Below are positions 25,160 through 35,378 of a stretch of 64,000 bases of DNA, piece by piece. The notes below the pieces were generated by a model. It had not been told where the DNA came from, did not search any database, and saw nothing but the letters and a program-made list of their open reading frames with translations. Source of the DNA: Distichodus sexfasciatus (taxonomy: Eukaryota > Chordata > Actinopteri > Characiformes > Distichodontidae); NCBI GenBank assembly GCA_032718565.1, contig JAVGVS010000307.1, forward strand, positions 304,001 through 368,000, read 5' to 3'. How positions within the stretch are numbered: the stretch's first letter is position 1; every line of letters starts with the position of its first letter. The translations under genes were made by a program, and so were the position numbers.

Positions 25160-26402
25160 TTATAATTGTCATAATTGTTAAAAAAGTCATAATTGTGAGA
25201 TAAAACATTCGAAATTATGAGATTAAAAAAATTCAAAATTATGAGATAAAAAGTCATAATTATGAGAAAGGAAGTGCGCATGTGCGCCAGTGGTGCTAAA
25301 CTTGTTGAAGTCACTTGCAGAGGCAACTTGTGAATCTGCAAGCAAATGCAGTATTTCATTTGTTGTGAAGGCACGTTTAATAGTCCTCGATGTATTTACA
25401 ATCCATTTGAATCCGAAGTCAAGCCAAAAACGTCAAGTTTGCATGTGCAAGTGACAACGGCAGGTTTAGCACAACTGGCGTGCATGCGCACTTCCTTTCT
25501 CATAATTTTGACTTTTAATCTCATAATTTTGACTTTTTATCTCGTAATTATGACTTTTTATCTCGTAATTTCGACTTTTATCTCATAATTTCGAGTTTTT
25601 ATCTCATAATTATGACTTTTATCTCGTAATTTTGATTTTTTTCATCTCGTAATTTCGAGTTTTTATCTCATAATTATGACTTTTTAGCTCATAATTTAGA
25701 CTTTTTTTATCTCGTAATTTCGACTTTTTATCTCATAATTTCGACTTTTTATCTCATAATTATGACTTTTTATCTCGTAATTTCGAGTTTTTATCTCATA
25801 ATTTCGATTTTTTATCTCATGATTTCGAGTTTTTATCTCATAATTATGACTTTTTAGCTCATAATTTAGACTTTTTTTATCTCGTAATTTCGACTTTTTA
25901 TCTCATAATTTCGACTTTTTATCTCATAATTATGACTTTTTATCTCGTAATTTCGACTTTTATCTCATAATTATGACTTTGGCTCATAATTTTGACTTTT
26001 TATCTCATGATTTCGAGTTTTTATCTCATAATTGTGACTTTTTAGCTCATAATTTCGACTTTTTTTATCTCGTAATTTCGAGTTTTTATCTCATAATTAT
26101 GACTTTTTATCTCATAATTATGACTTTTTATCTCGTAATTTCGACTTTTTTTAATCTCATAATTTTGACCTTTTTTCTCATAATTTCGACTTTTTATCTC
26201 TTAATTATGACTTTTTATCTCGTAATTTTGACTTTTTATCTCATAATTTTGACTTTTTATCATGTAATTTTGAGTTTTTAATCTCATAATTATGACTATC
26301 TCATAATTTCGAGTTTTTTATCTCATAATTTCAGGTTTTTTATCTCAATTTCGACTTTTTATCTCATAATTTTGACTTTTTATCTCATAATTTTCGATTT
26401 AT
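25160..26402. mobile_element. Foldback element with a long 21-bp A/T array
   Basis: The left arm (about 25160-25330) has 'ataattatgagataaaaagt' units followed by 'gaaaggaagtgcgcatgtgc'. The right arm (about 25434 on) has the same in reverse: 'gcatgcgcacttcctttctc' followed by some 40 copies of a roughly 21-bp unit (tctcataatttcgacttttta and variants) to 26402. The 25331-25433 spacer is unique. The arms could form a large hairpin. The array is more expanded on one side. The left boundary interrupts a tRNA-like word (25128-25160). Confidence 0.75.
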
Positions 26403-26454
26403 TGTCATTCTGATTTTCTTCTTTTAGTGGCGGAAATGGGCTTCCATAGTTGGG

Positions 26455-26690
26455 CCATACATCCATTTCCTCCCACGGTCCAAAGGCATGCAATGTAGGT
26501 TAATTGGTGACTAAATTGGCCTCCGTAAGGTGTGAATGTGTGTGTGAGTGTGTGTGCCCTGCGGTGTGTTGGCGCCTACCCAGGGTTGCTCCCCGCCTGC
26601 GTCCGCAAGCTCCCGGGATAGGCTCCGGTTCCCCCGCAACCCCAGTTGGGATTAAGCGGTTCAGATAATGACTGACTGACTGACCTTCTG
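26455..26690 (+). mobile_element. 3' end of a fish non-LTR-type retroelement
   Basis: The words run in order: 'ttcctcccacggtccaaagg', 'aggttaattggtgact', 'ggtgtgaatgtgtgtg', 'tgttggcgcctacccagggt', 'ctcccgggataggctcc', 'gggattaagcggttcagata' and an (ACTG)n tail at 26668-26683. This is a very widespread fish repeat. Its exact family was not assigned. Confidence 0.7.
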
Positions 26691-27009
26691 CTTACAAAGC
26701 AAGGCTCTAAACCACTACACCAGACAGGCTGATGCTTGTGCTTTTGTTTATAGGCTTTTGTCTTTCAGTTATTAATTTACCAAATAAGACGTTGGAGAAT
26801 TGAATCCCAGGATCCTCTGCTTACAAAGCCAAGATGCAGACCATTACACCAGGTAAGGTGTCTTGTTGATACCTCTGTTTTTAGTGTTTTATTGCATTTA
26901 ATTTTAAGTTGCCTATTTCTCAACTACAGTACATATGTAAAGGTCAAAATTGACCATATGACTGTCTGATTACAATGCCCGGTTGTAGTCCACTATACCA
27001 GCCAGGCTC
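26683..27009 (-). repeat. Three tandem tRNA-like modules
   Basis: On the minus strand, 26683-26731, 26793-26856 and 26955-27009 each begin CTGGTGTAATGG/CTGGTATAGTGG (A-box-like) and continue to an anticodon-arm-like CTTTGTAAGCAGA (TGT loop in two). The middle unit also has TGGGATTCAATTC, a B-box-like word. The units are separated by T-rich linkers related to 'tttgtctttcagttattaat'. No acceptor stems pair, so these are SINE-type heads or tRNA relics, not functional tRNAs. Confidence 0.55.
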
Positions 27010-27019
27010 ATATTTAAGC

Positions 27020-28600
27020 TTTCATTAGGGGGCCACGCAGTGGAATACTGCGTGGTCCCCTATTGTTATTGTGCCGATTTTTTTTTTTTTCTGCTTCAAA
27101 ACACGTTGTGGAGAAAAAAACAGTAAGACCTACAGCTTTCAAATTTGGCAGGTAGGTCCGGTACCCCACCCAGTACTCAGGCAAAAAAAATTGCACCAAA
27201 ATAAGCTATTTTGCAATTTTCCAAAAAAATAAGCATTTTGCCGAATAAATGTTGAACCGTAGCTCTGATTCTCAAAAGTCTTATATCATCTTATTCTTTG
27301 GTTTAAGACAAATTTTTTAGACCCTCGCATCTATTTCTGCCATATTTGATTTTTCGCTAATTTACATAAAATGAAATCCCATCTTTTTCGAACTTGTCCC
27401 TGGATTTTTGTCCAATCTGCATGCAACTGGTATCATTTGAATCCCAAGACACTCTTCTTTAATTATTATCGAGCACATTTTAATTTAGGTCTTCATTTTT
27501 CTGTAATATGCAAATAAATGGGCTCGGCTTGGCGTAGGACTGCAAACCCATACACTGAGTGTCATAGAAATTCGGCTCTGGGTGGGCAACAGCTTTGAAA
27601 TTTGGCAGGTAGGTCCTTGACTCTACCCAATACTGAGGAAAACAGTTACTTTACTTTACTTTTCCATATTTCAACATTTCAAACATCACGTACTTCTCAG
27701 GCAAGAAATAAATAATTGCACCACTCTACCACTTGGTGGCGCTAATAAGCTATTATGCGTTTTCCGTAATAATTGAACCACTCTACCACTTCGTGGCGCT
27801 AATAAGCTATTATGCGTTTTCCGTAATTACCTTTGAATCGTAGCTCTGATTCTTAAAAGTCATATATTATCTTATTTCTTAGCTCGAGACGAATCTTAAT
27901 AAACCCTTGTATCTATTTTTGCCATATTGGATTTTTCTTTAATCGGCATAACTAGTCAACTAGATCCTGGATTTTTATCCAATCTGCATGAAACTGGTAT
28001 TATTTGAATCCCAAGACATTCTTCTTTAATTATTAGTATATTTTTAATTTAGGTTTTCATTTGGCTGTATTTTTTTAAATAAATGTGTTCGGCTTCATAT
28101 AGTAATGCAATGCCACACACTGAATATCATAGAAATCTAGCTCTGAGTGAGCTACCGCTAATTTTCATAATATGAAATCGTATTATTTAAATCTCACCAT
28201 ATTCTTCTTTAATAGTTATTGAGCACATTTTTCATTTACCTATTCATATGGCTATATTATGCAAATCAGTACTTTGAAATGAATTCAGCAAGACATATGT
28301 TTGAACAAGGAAACTTTACTATAATTTACAGTTTTTAGACACTCTCTTATAGTAATTATTAAACACATTTTCGGGTATTTATTTATATGGCTGCAAAGCT
28401 TCACTTCAAAGTCGATATCCCACTTGTTGGCACCATAATAAACTATTTTAAAGTTAGCCGAATAGGTTTTGAACCGTAAATACGTAGAAAAAAAGATGAA
28501 AGATATCAAATCTCAACATATATGTACTTCAATTCGTAAAAAACTGATAAAGCTGCAAACTGCATGGCCCCCGTAATCACTGCTTGCAGTTATATTTTTT
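27020..28600. repeat. 1.6-kb A/T-rich repeat with a hairpin end and internal copies
   Basis: The left end is a near-perfect hairpin (cacgcagt-ggaat-actgcgtg plus flanking G/C runs, 27029-27060). The right end has 'gcatggcccccgtaatcact' near 28561. Inside, one block is present at least twice: 27250-27590 and 27830-28150 share 'gtagctctgattct', 'tgaatcccaagaca' and 'ttcttctttaattatta'. A decayed third copy spans 28150-28460. At 27717-27831 a roughly 57-bp unit with 'ggtggcgctaataagctatt' is directly duplicated. No protein remnant was seen. Confidence 0.6.
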
Positions 28601-28660
28601 TTAACTTTTTTAGTTTTTTTAGTTTTGTTTTAGTTGTTGTACTTACCAAGCAAGAGAAAC

Positions 28661-28799
28661 TGGAATTGAACCCAGATCTTTGGTTAATAAATCCAGGATG
28701 AAGACCATTACACCAGAGCACCACAGAGCAAGACTTACAATAGAACCCATGATCTTCTGACTAGAATGCTACAATGCAGACCACAGCACCAACCAGGCC
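28661..28799 (-). repeat. Two more tRNA-like modules
   Basis: Minus-strand units at 28661-28716 (CTGGTGTAATGGTCTTCATC ... CTGGGTTCAATTCC) and 28739-28799 (GGTTGGTGCTGTGGTCTGC ... GGGTTCTATTG) match the set at 26683-27009. The 1.6-kb repeat sits between the two groups, so one array may have been split by an insertion. Confidence 0.55.
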
Positions 28800-28989
28800 T
28801 ACTCTTGCACTTCTGTTTTTTGACCTTTGTCTTTTATTTGTTCATTTACCAAGTAAAACAAGTGCCCTTCAGCTAAAACACTTTAGCATTCAGTATGTTA
28901 AGACCTTTTCATGAGATATATTACTGTTTACTTCTTTGTTTTTCTCTCTCTCACGTCCCTCTCCCTTTCACTTCTACTCCCCCTCTAGT

Positions 28990-29925
28990 GACCTCACTAA
29001 ACTCTCCACTAGGGGCACTGCATCATTTGGGTCTTAGTTCTAGCCCCCCACCCAGCCACACTTCCCCCCTCCTTCTCCCCTGACCTCACTAAACTCTCCA
29101 CAAGGGGGCACCACATCACTACCCCCCACACCCCCCCTCTCGTTCTCCTTCCTCCACCCTTTCCTCCCCCTCCCCTGTGGGGTCTCCACAAGGGGGCACC
29201 ACATCACTACCCCCACACCCACCTTCCCCCACACCCACCTTCCCCCCACACCCCCTCCTGTTCTCTCCCTCTCCACCCCTTCCCTCCCTCCCTGAGCTTA
29301 CTAAACTCTCCACAGAGGGCACCACATCAGCATTCCCCCACACCCTCCCTCCCCCTCCACCCCTTCCCCCTCCCCTGAGCTTACTAATCCTCCACAAGGG
29401 GCACCACACCACTGTCTCTCAGACCTCCTCCCCCACACCCCTCTCGCTTCTCCTTCCCTCCACCTCTCTTCCTCCCCCCTCTCCTGAGCTTAGTAAACTC
29501 TCCACAAGAGGGCACCACATCAGTACCCCCCACACCCTCCCTCCCTCCACCCCTTCCTCCCTGAGCTTTGCATTAACTTCCACAAGGGGCACCCACACCA
29601 CTCACTCCCCCCACACCCTCCTCCCCCCCACACCCCCTCTCGTTCTCCTTCCTCCACCTCCTTCCCTCCCTCCTGAGCTTTAAACTCTCCACAAGGGGGC
29701 ACCACATCACTACCCCACACCCCCTCCCTCGCTTCCCCTCCTCCCCTCCTCCTCCTCCTCCCTCCCTCCCTGAGCCATTAAACTCTCCACAAGGGGGCAC
29801 CACATCACTACCCCACACCCTCCTTCCCCCACACCCCTCTCCCTCTCTTCCCTTCCCTTCCAATCTCTCTTCCTCCCCTCCCTGAGCTTACTAAATCCTC
29901 CACAAGGGGGCACTACATCAATGGT
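28990..29925. repeat. CTCF-motif-bearing pyrimidine-rich minisatellite
   Basis: Ten units of about 78-124 bp each have 'gagcttactaaactctccac' variants, then 'aagggggcaccacatcac', then a C/T-rich spacer of 'ccccacacc' and 'ctccttcctccac'. The CCAC of each core starts at 29006, 29098, 29186, 29310, 29392, 29502, 29580, 29689, 29787 and 29900. Six units (29098, 29186, 29502, 29689, 29787, 29900) keep the full CTCF-like spacing CCACAAGRGGGCAC. The other four are one base short. All lie in the same orientation. Long ORFs on both strands (Pro/Ser-rich plus, Gly/Glu-rich minus) follow from composition. Confidence 0.85.
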
Positions 29926-31580
29926 CACGCCATGGATTATGATCTAGAAAGAGAAGTCAATATTGTGATGTTTTTTTTGTGCAGGACAGTAATACTGTAA
30001 TTATTAAGATCTGTCTCCATCAGTAGGTATTAATGCTGATGATAATTAGCACCACTAGTAAAGAGACTTTTTAACTGCTTGGTTTACTTTACTACAAGAA
30101 CTGTTCTACAGACTCATTCTACTTCACCAAGCATCAGGTGAGTGCATGTTTATAAATTTATTTACATTACACTTTCTTCTCTGTCTACTAGTACACATGC
30201 AGGTAAAAGTGTGTTCTATTCCAAAAGGTGTGTGAGGATTCTTGCTGTTGCCAAACATGATGTGAAATTTGAAGCTTGATAGTGATTTGAGAATGGTATA
30301 AAATTATTTTGCACATAGTTGCTAAGAATTTTGATCGTGAAAAGTTCAAATGAATCATGCGGTTAGTGGTAAGTGGAAAATACTGCTTTTATAATGATAT
30401 TTTATAATTGTACAGTTCAGACTGAAGCGTGGTAAGAGTTCTTACACAATGCTGTCAAACTGATGATACTAAAGACAGTACAGAGATAAGATGACTAATA
30501 TTATTGTACCACTAAAACAGCAAATTGTCTTATGAAAGTCCCAAGTATACCTTGCCTAACATTGCTAAACTAAAACAAAAGTACAGAAAACAAGAAACAA
30601 GAAAAGCAGAATGCAATCGCATTTCTTTCAGTACTGAAAGTTACATTACCCTCATTTAACAATATTGTCTGTAGATTTTTTTTTATCTCTATCTTATACA
30701 ACTTTAGAATGGAAAACTCACTGAGCTAATTTTCTGCACAATCATGCATCACAGTAAAACTGTCTTAAGAGTGCTCTGCTGCATTTATATCCTCTGTTGT
30801 TAGCCAGGATCGCATCTAAAGTAAAAGAACATTGACAAGATCTTTGAAAAAACTGTGGATTTTAAGAACAAATTTCTTCTCAAGAAAAAGGTTATTCAAT
30901 GAGACCCATTCATCTTTGTGTTTGGGAATCTCTAATTTTGGGGCATATTTTTGGATTTTGTCTTGCATGTGTGTCGACATTTAATCTATGATGAAAAAAA
31001 AAAAAAAGTCAAACTTATTCCAAATCACAGAAAAACATAAACACACAGTAATGATAGCTTTGTACTTTATTTTATGGTAGTAGATGAATACAACAAACTG
31101 CATTTTTGATGTTTCATCTAGTTTTTGCCACAGGTGGTTATATCTCTTTGTCACTGTCCTTTGGAATCCCTGGTGAATCTCAGGAGTGTCCGTGCTGAGC
31201 CCACCAAGATCATGCTGGGACACTTCTAGGACCCACAGAAACTCCAGGAATTTTTTAAAGGTTACGCATTTTTATTTATGCTATTGTTGCTGAAGACTTG
31301 GCAATTTCATGCTACTGATCTGTGTTTGTACTAGGTGCTGCTACTCTTCTGCTTACAAAAGTCACAAAGTCACTGTGTACTGACCTCATGTGTTTCTTGA
31401 AGTGTTGTTCTTGTTGATAGTTGCTTTCTTCAAAGGATGCAGCAGTCTGGATTTGTATTATATTATTTATTGTGTTACAGGCTGGTACACAGGTTTGCCC
31501 AAAGAGCAAGCAGAACTGCATAGTATTTCATAGTATTTACAATTTGGTCGCCATGAGCCACATCATTTACCATTTACCAG
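29926..31580. other. Intergenic, no gene seen
   Basis: A/T-rich sequence of about 1.65 kb without recognised exon structure, repeat ends or tandem arrays. A short poly(A) run lies at 30993-31006. The ORFs here are under 85 codons and unremarkable. Confidence 0.5.
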
Positions 31581-31650
31581 CCATTTACATCTGTACAGTA
31601 TGTAGCAGAGGTGACAATAAAGTTGACTTTGACTTTGATTTTGATGAGGG
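31581..31650 (+). repeat. Retroelement-type 3' end
   Basis: 'ggtgacaataaagttgactt' followed by 'tgactttgattttga' is the characteristic 3' end of a common fish retroposon. It includes an AATAAA and a short TTTGAC-type tail. Confidence 0.5.
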
Positions 31651-32933
31651 CCACATAAAGTGAAGATATTGTAACTTGCATAAAAGCCTTTCAGTCTTTT
31701 TGATCAATAGGTCTTGTTTTGCATTACAGCCCTAGTATGCAGTGTTAAACGAAATGAATATCTTAATAGGTGTCCACATAGATGCCTATAGTTGTCCACT
31801 TAGATGCCCAATACTAAGCATTAAAAATAATATAATCACGTTAAAACGCAAATATATATGAATATATTCTTCATAAAAACAACACTGCTAAATTAAAATA
31901 TTTGCAGGTGTGGAAAGGATTTTATTTTAAATGAGCTATTTTCAATAAAATCTGATTAAGAACGTGAGAAATACGCTGCTCATACTCAATAAAACAAGTA
32001 TGCACACTATCATATTTGACTATGCTTCATCATTTTCTGAGTATCCATACTGTTTTTCCGAGTATGCATACTATTTTTGCATACTAAAGTGCTTCACATA
32101 CTAAATTTGGGGCAAAATAGAATTGGGACGTCCATGGCAAAAATTTTGAAAAATCCTCATGCATTATGCATATTTAGTATGCATACTAATTAATTAAAGC
32201 AATTTAGTTATTTCCGGAGTGACACTAATTTTACATACTAGATTCTTAAAATACTAAGTATGCATAAAATTAAATGTGACGCCCTCTTTGAAAACTTTGA
32301 AAACATCGCTGAACACGCGTTGATGTATACTCAAATATACTTATAGTCATTTTGCGTACTATTTTTTTTACATACTTCATTTAATGAAATGAGGGCGTGG
32401 GCCTTTCTCGCAAATTTATAACCTAATATCAAATAAATAATTAAATACAGAATTATATAAACTATATTGTAAAGTAAGCATCATATTCGTTTTATATTTG
32501 TTCGTCTCTTATTATTAAACATCTCTAATTGTAATCTAACAGCCTGGTTATTTAAAAGATGGAAATTCGGACATTATTTAACTTTTAACATTAATATTAT
32601 GAGAATTAAGTGTAGCTGTACGTATAGGGATTTCTTTTTAGTGATGTGCAGTATTAATTTATTAAAACGTATCTGTATTTCGAAAAGTCTATATATAACT
32701 TAAAAGGAAATAATATCCTTGACATTGTTTTTAATATTAAAATACAAGTTCATTTGATCTCATTTTGTACGTATATTTATTTATTTTTCTTTTCACATTT
32801 CACAAAACCAACACAACAAAACAGTTTTGCTAACACTTACGATACATATGAAAATATTGTTATTATAAAATTAAAGACGTACAAAAACGGAAAAATTTAG
32901 AACAAAAAATATACACTCTCTTATATATATGTA

Positions 32934-32975
<42 letters not shown>

Positions 32976-34135
32976 TTTATTTTATTTTTCTCTAAATTTT
33001 CCGCTGGTACGCTTTAATTTTAAGATATAAAAGACAGTTGCACTTGATGCAGTTCACCAAAAAAAATTTAACAAATGAAAGGTAAACAGCAGAACAATGC
33101 ATTTATATCTTTACATCTTACATCTTATCCTGTTTGATTTGTTCACTTAGTGCTTAATATTTCTGTACAGATCTAGCAAACGCTAAGCAACAGGATCATA
33201 TTCATTATCCAACGAGAGAGCGCTTCAGAGCTGCACACCACAAAGTCCACAATTCCGAGAAAACAAAACACATGAAAATTGTTACTGTACGAGCAAATTT
33301 GGATATGCAGAAATGACTAATGAAACATACAAAAAAACAATAACACTTTTCTCTAACACGTCGCTTCAGGTGATAAAGTCATAGTTAGCAGGCACTTTTT
33401 AATCCGGCAGTGTTTCGGGCTACTGTTGTACAAACACAGACTAAAATCCTCACACAATAAATAAATAGAAAAATATAATCTAATATATAATCTAAACACA
33501 ATATGATTACAGGATTAAGAAGAGGTTTTTGTTGAGCTAACAGACGTTTTAGTTTGGGGATACGACTGTAAACTATTAACGCTACCTTATTAAAAGATTC
33601 CCGAGTGTTGCTTTGCCCCAAAAGTGCAGAAAAAAACATACATTTTAGTTCAACTTACGACTGTGATGTTGTTGTGAGTCTCCAAAGTAAATGCAATAAA
33701 ATAAATCACGTTAGAGTTGAGTAAGGAATGGTTAAGCAGGCCATCTTGTTGAACTGACAGGAGATTTCTTTAATCAGCAGCAATAAGTTGGGCTACTCTT
33801 AGAGGTGTATGGCCTGGTGTTAAATTTGATAATGCAGAATCATCGCAGTGTTTAGTGAAATTTGAGTATCTGTGATGTCTGGTTTAAAATCCCAATCAGA
33901 TGATATCAAATATGTAGACTATATTATAATATTATTATATTACACTATATAAAAAATGCAATCAAACATTATTCCTGTTTCTTAGTAAGAATGGCCAAAA
34001 GATGATTGATGTAATGCTTTTCAAATGTAAATGACTGTAGTAAAATACACTTGTGTTTGATGCCAACATCTGTCTTCAAAACTGATCACCAGTAGCCCCA
34101 GACTTTATTATAAAAACTGCTCCTTATTTGTCAAG
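31651..34135. other. Intergenic A/T-rich DNA, no gene seen
   Basis: The segment 31960-32390 repeats 'agtatgcatact' words ('catactatttttgcatact'), probably a decayed MITE. An (AT)n tract lies at 32929-32966. The remainder is A/T-rich with only short ORFs and no splice-supported exon. Confidence 0.5.
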
Positions 34136-34320
34136 AAGGATAGTGTAATGGTTAGGGCGTTAGCCTGTGATCTGAAGGTTGTCGGTTTGAATCCCAGAAC
34201 CGGTAAGGGTACCACTGAGCTACTCATGAGTACAGTACGTCCTTGAGCATGGGTCACATAGACTAATTCAATACATTTCTCACAGTGGCAATACTCACTT
34301 TACAGCTGAGTTCCACTTAC
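34136..34320 (+). repeat. tRNA-derived SINE, family A (forward)
   Basis: The head 'tagtgtaatggttagggcgt' (A-box region) and 'gtcggtttgaatcccag' (B box) is followed by 'ggtaagggtaccactgagct', 'catgagtac' and a body shared with 12311-12515 on the opposite strand. Confidence 0.75.
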
Positions 34321-34878
34321 CTCTAAATCCTTAATAGATAAATGCAGGTGTGAAAGATGTTGTAGCAGTTCTCCACAAACCTAGTAGAAAGGATATCAGT
34401 CAAATAATATTTTTTTCAATTCATTCTTATATTTTAATAAGTCATTTGCTGCTAAATAAAAACAGTGGTAAAACCTCTTGTAAGAAAGTTTATAATGCAG
34501 TGATCAAAAGATGATTTTTATCTGTTTTGTTTTGTTAATGTCCACTAGGAGGACGCCAGCAGAGTCACAACATAAGTTCGTTGTGGTTATGTCTGTTGCT
34601 TTATTGCGCCGTTTAGTGGTCATTGAAATATGACAGTTCTTGTCCTGGTTGTGCACTCTGCTGGATTGCTTTTGGAATTGTGTATTTACATTAAGTCCTA
34701 GACGAGTCCATCTAGTGGCCAACTTGTGCATCTTTTTGCGACTTGCGGCTGTATTTGATTTATTTATTTGTTTATTTTAGAAAAAGTTACATGTAACAAT
34801 ATGATTAGAAGGTCAATTTAATCACCACTTAAACACAGTTTTACATTCGCAATATTGCCCACTTTTGCCATATGTGTG

Positions 34879-34914
<36 letters not shown>

Positions 34915-35100
34915 TCGCCCATCCACTCTTTACTATTTTTTAGCTTTCAGTCGCTTTTATTCAATTTCTCTTTATTTTTTCTTTCTCTCCTTTCTACTCC
35001 ATTTGTCTTCCTCTCTTCTTTCCCTCTCTCCATTTTTACTCTATTTCTCTCAGTAATTCATCAATTAATCTATCAATCTAGCTACACAGCTGTCCGTCTG
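34321..35100. other. Intergenic with (AAT)n and a CT-rich tract
   Basis: No gene is seen. An (AAT)n microsatellite occupies 34877-34912. A pyrimidine-rich stretch (34930-35120) leads into the gltp promoter. Words such as 'ccactaggagg', 'gtttagtggtc' and 'catctagtggcc' at 34540-34720 resemble weak CTCF-type half sites. Confidence 0.45.
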
Positions 35101-35135
35101 TCTCCCTCTCTCTGCAGTCTCGCATCTCTCCCGAT

Positions 35136-35378
35136 GTGGGCGGGGCTCCCACACAGACCCCGCCCCATCTTCTCTCTGATTGGTCCGTCGCTCTCCCACC
35201 ACCTGTGGATTCCTACCAGGAGCGCTCCGCACTTCACTTCATTTCCAGCTGTTGCTGCCGCTGCTTCTCCGCCGTTAACCGAGAGAGACGGGGCATGAGT
35301 TTCCGGCTGTAACTTGCCCCCCTCACGCGCTAGTTGCCCCGGTAATAATTAGCCCTCCCCCCACCATAACGGGGCATC
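35136..35378 (+). promoter_or_regulatory. gltp core promoter and 5'UTR with a short uORF
   Basis: A GC box (gggcggggc, about 35138-35146), a reverse GC box (ccccgcccca, about 35158-35167) and an inverted CCAAT box (gattgg, about 35178-35183) lie within 50 bp, a classic TATA-less promoter set. Downstream, ATG 35295 opens a 5-codon upstream ORF (MSFRL, stop 35310-35312) ahead of the gltp ATG at 35379. The site of initiation is not known. Confidence 0.55.

Noticed and set aside
25973..26281. Hydrophobic 102-residue ORF resembling a membrane protein
   Set aside because: Direct product of the A/T-rich 21-bp tandem array. The apparent membrane segments are repeat units.
26793..26856. Functional tRNA-Thr(TGT) gene
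   Set aside because: The anticodon-arm and B-box-like words are present, but I cannot pair an acceptor stem or find a proper T arm. Treated as a tRNA-derived relic.
29177..29683. 168-residue Pro/Ser-rich ORF, with Gly/Glu-rich ORFs on the other strand
   Set aside because: It lies wholly inside the pyrimidine-rich minisatellite. The frame is open because of composition, with no start context, splice sites or homology.
28990..29925. CRISPR-like array of regular repeats
   Set aside because: Vertebrate context, and units are imperfect with low-complexity spacers instead of unique spacers. It is a minisatellite.
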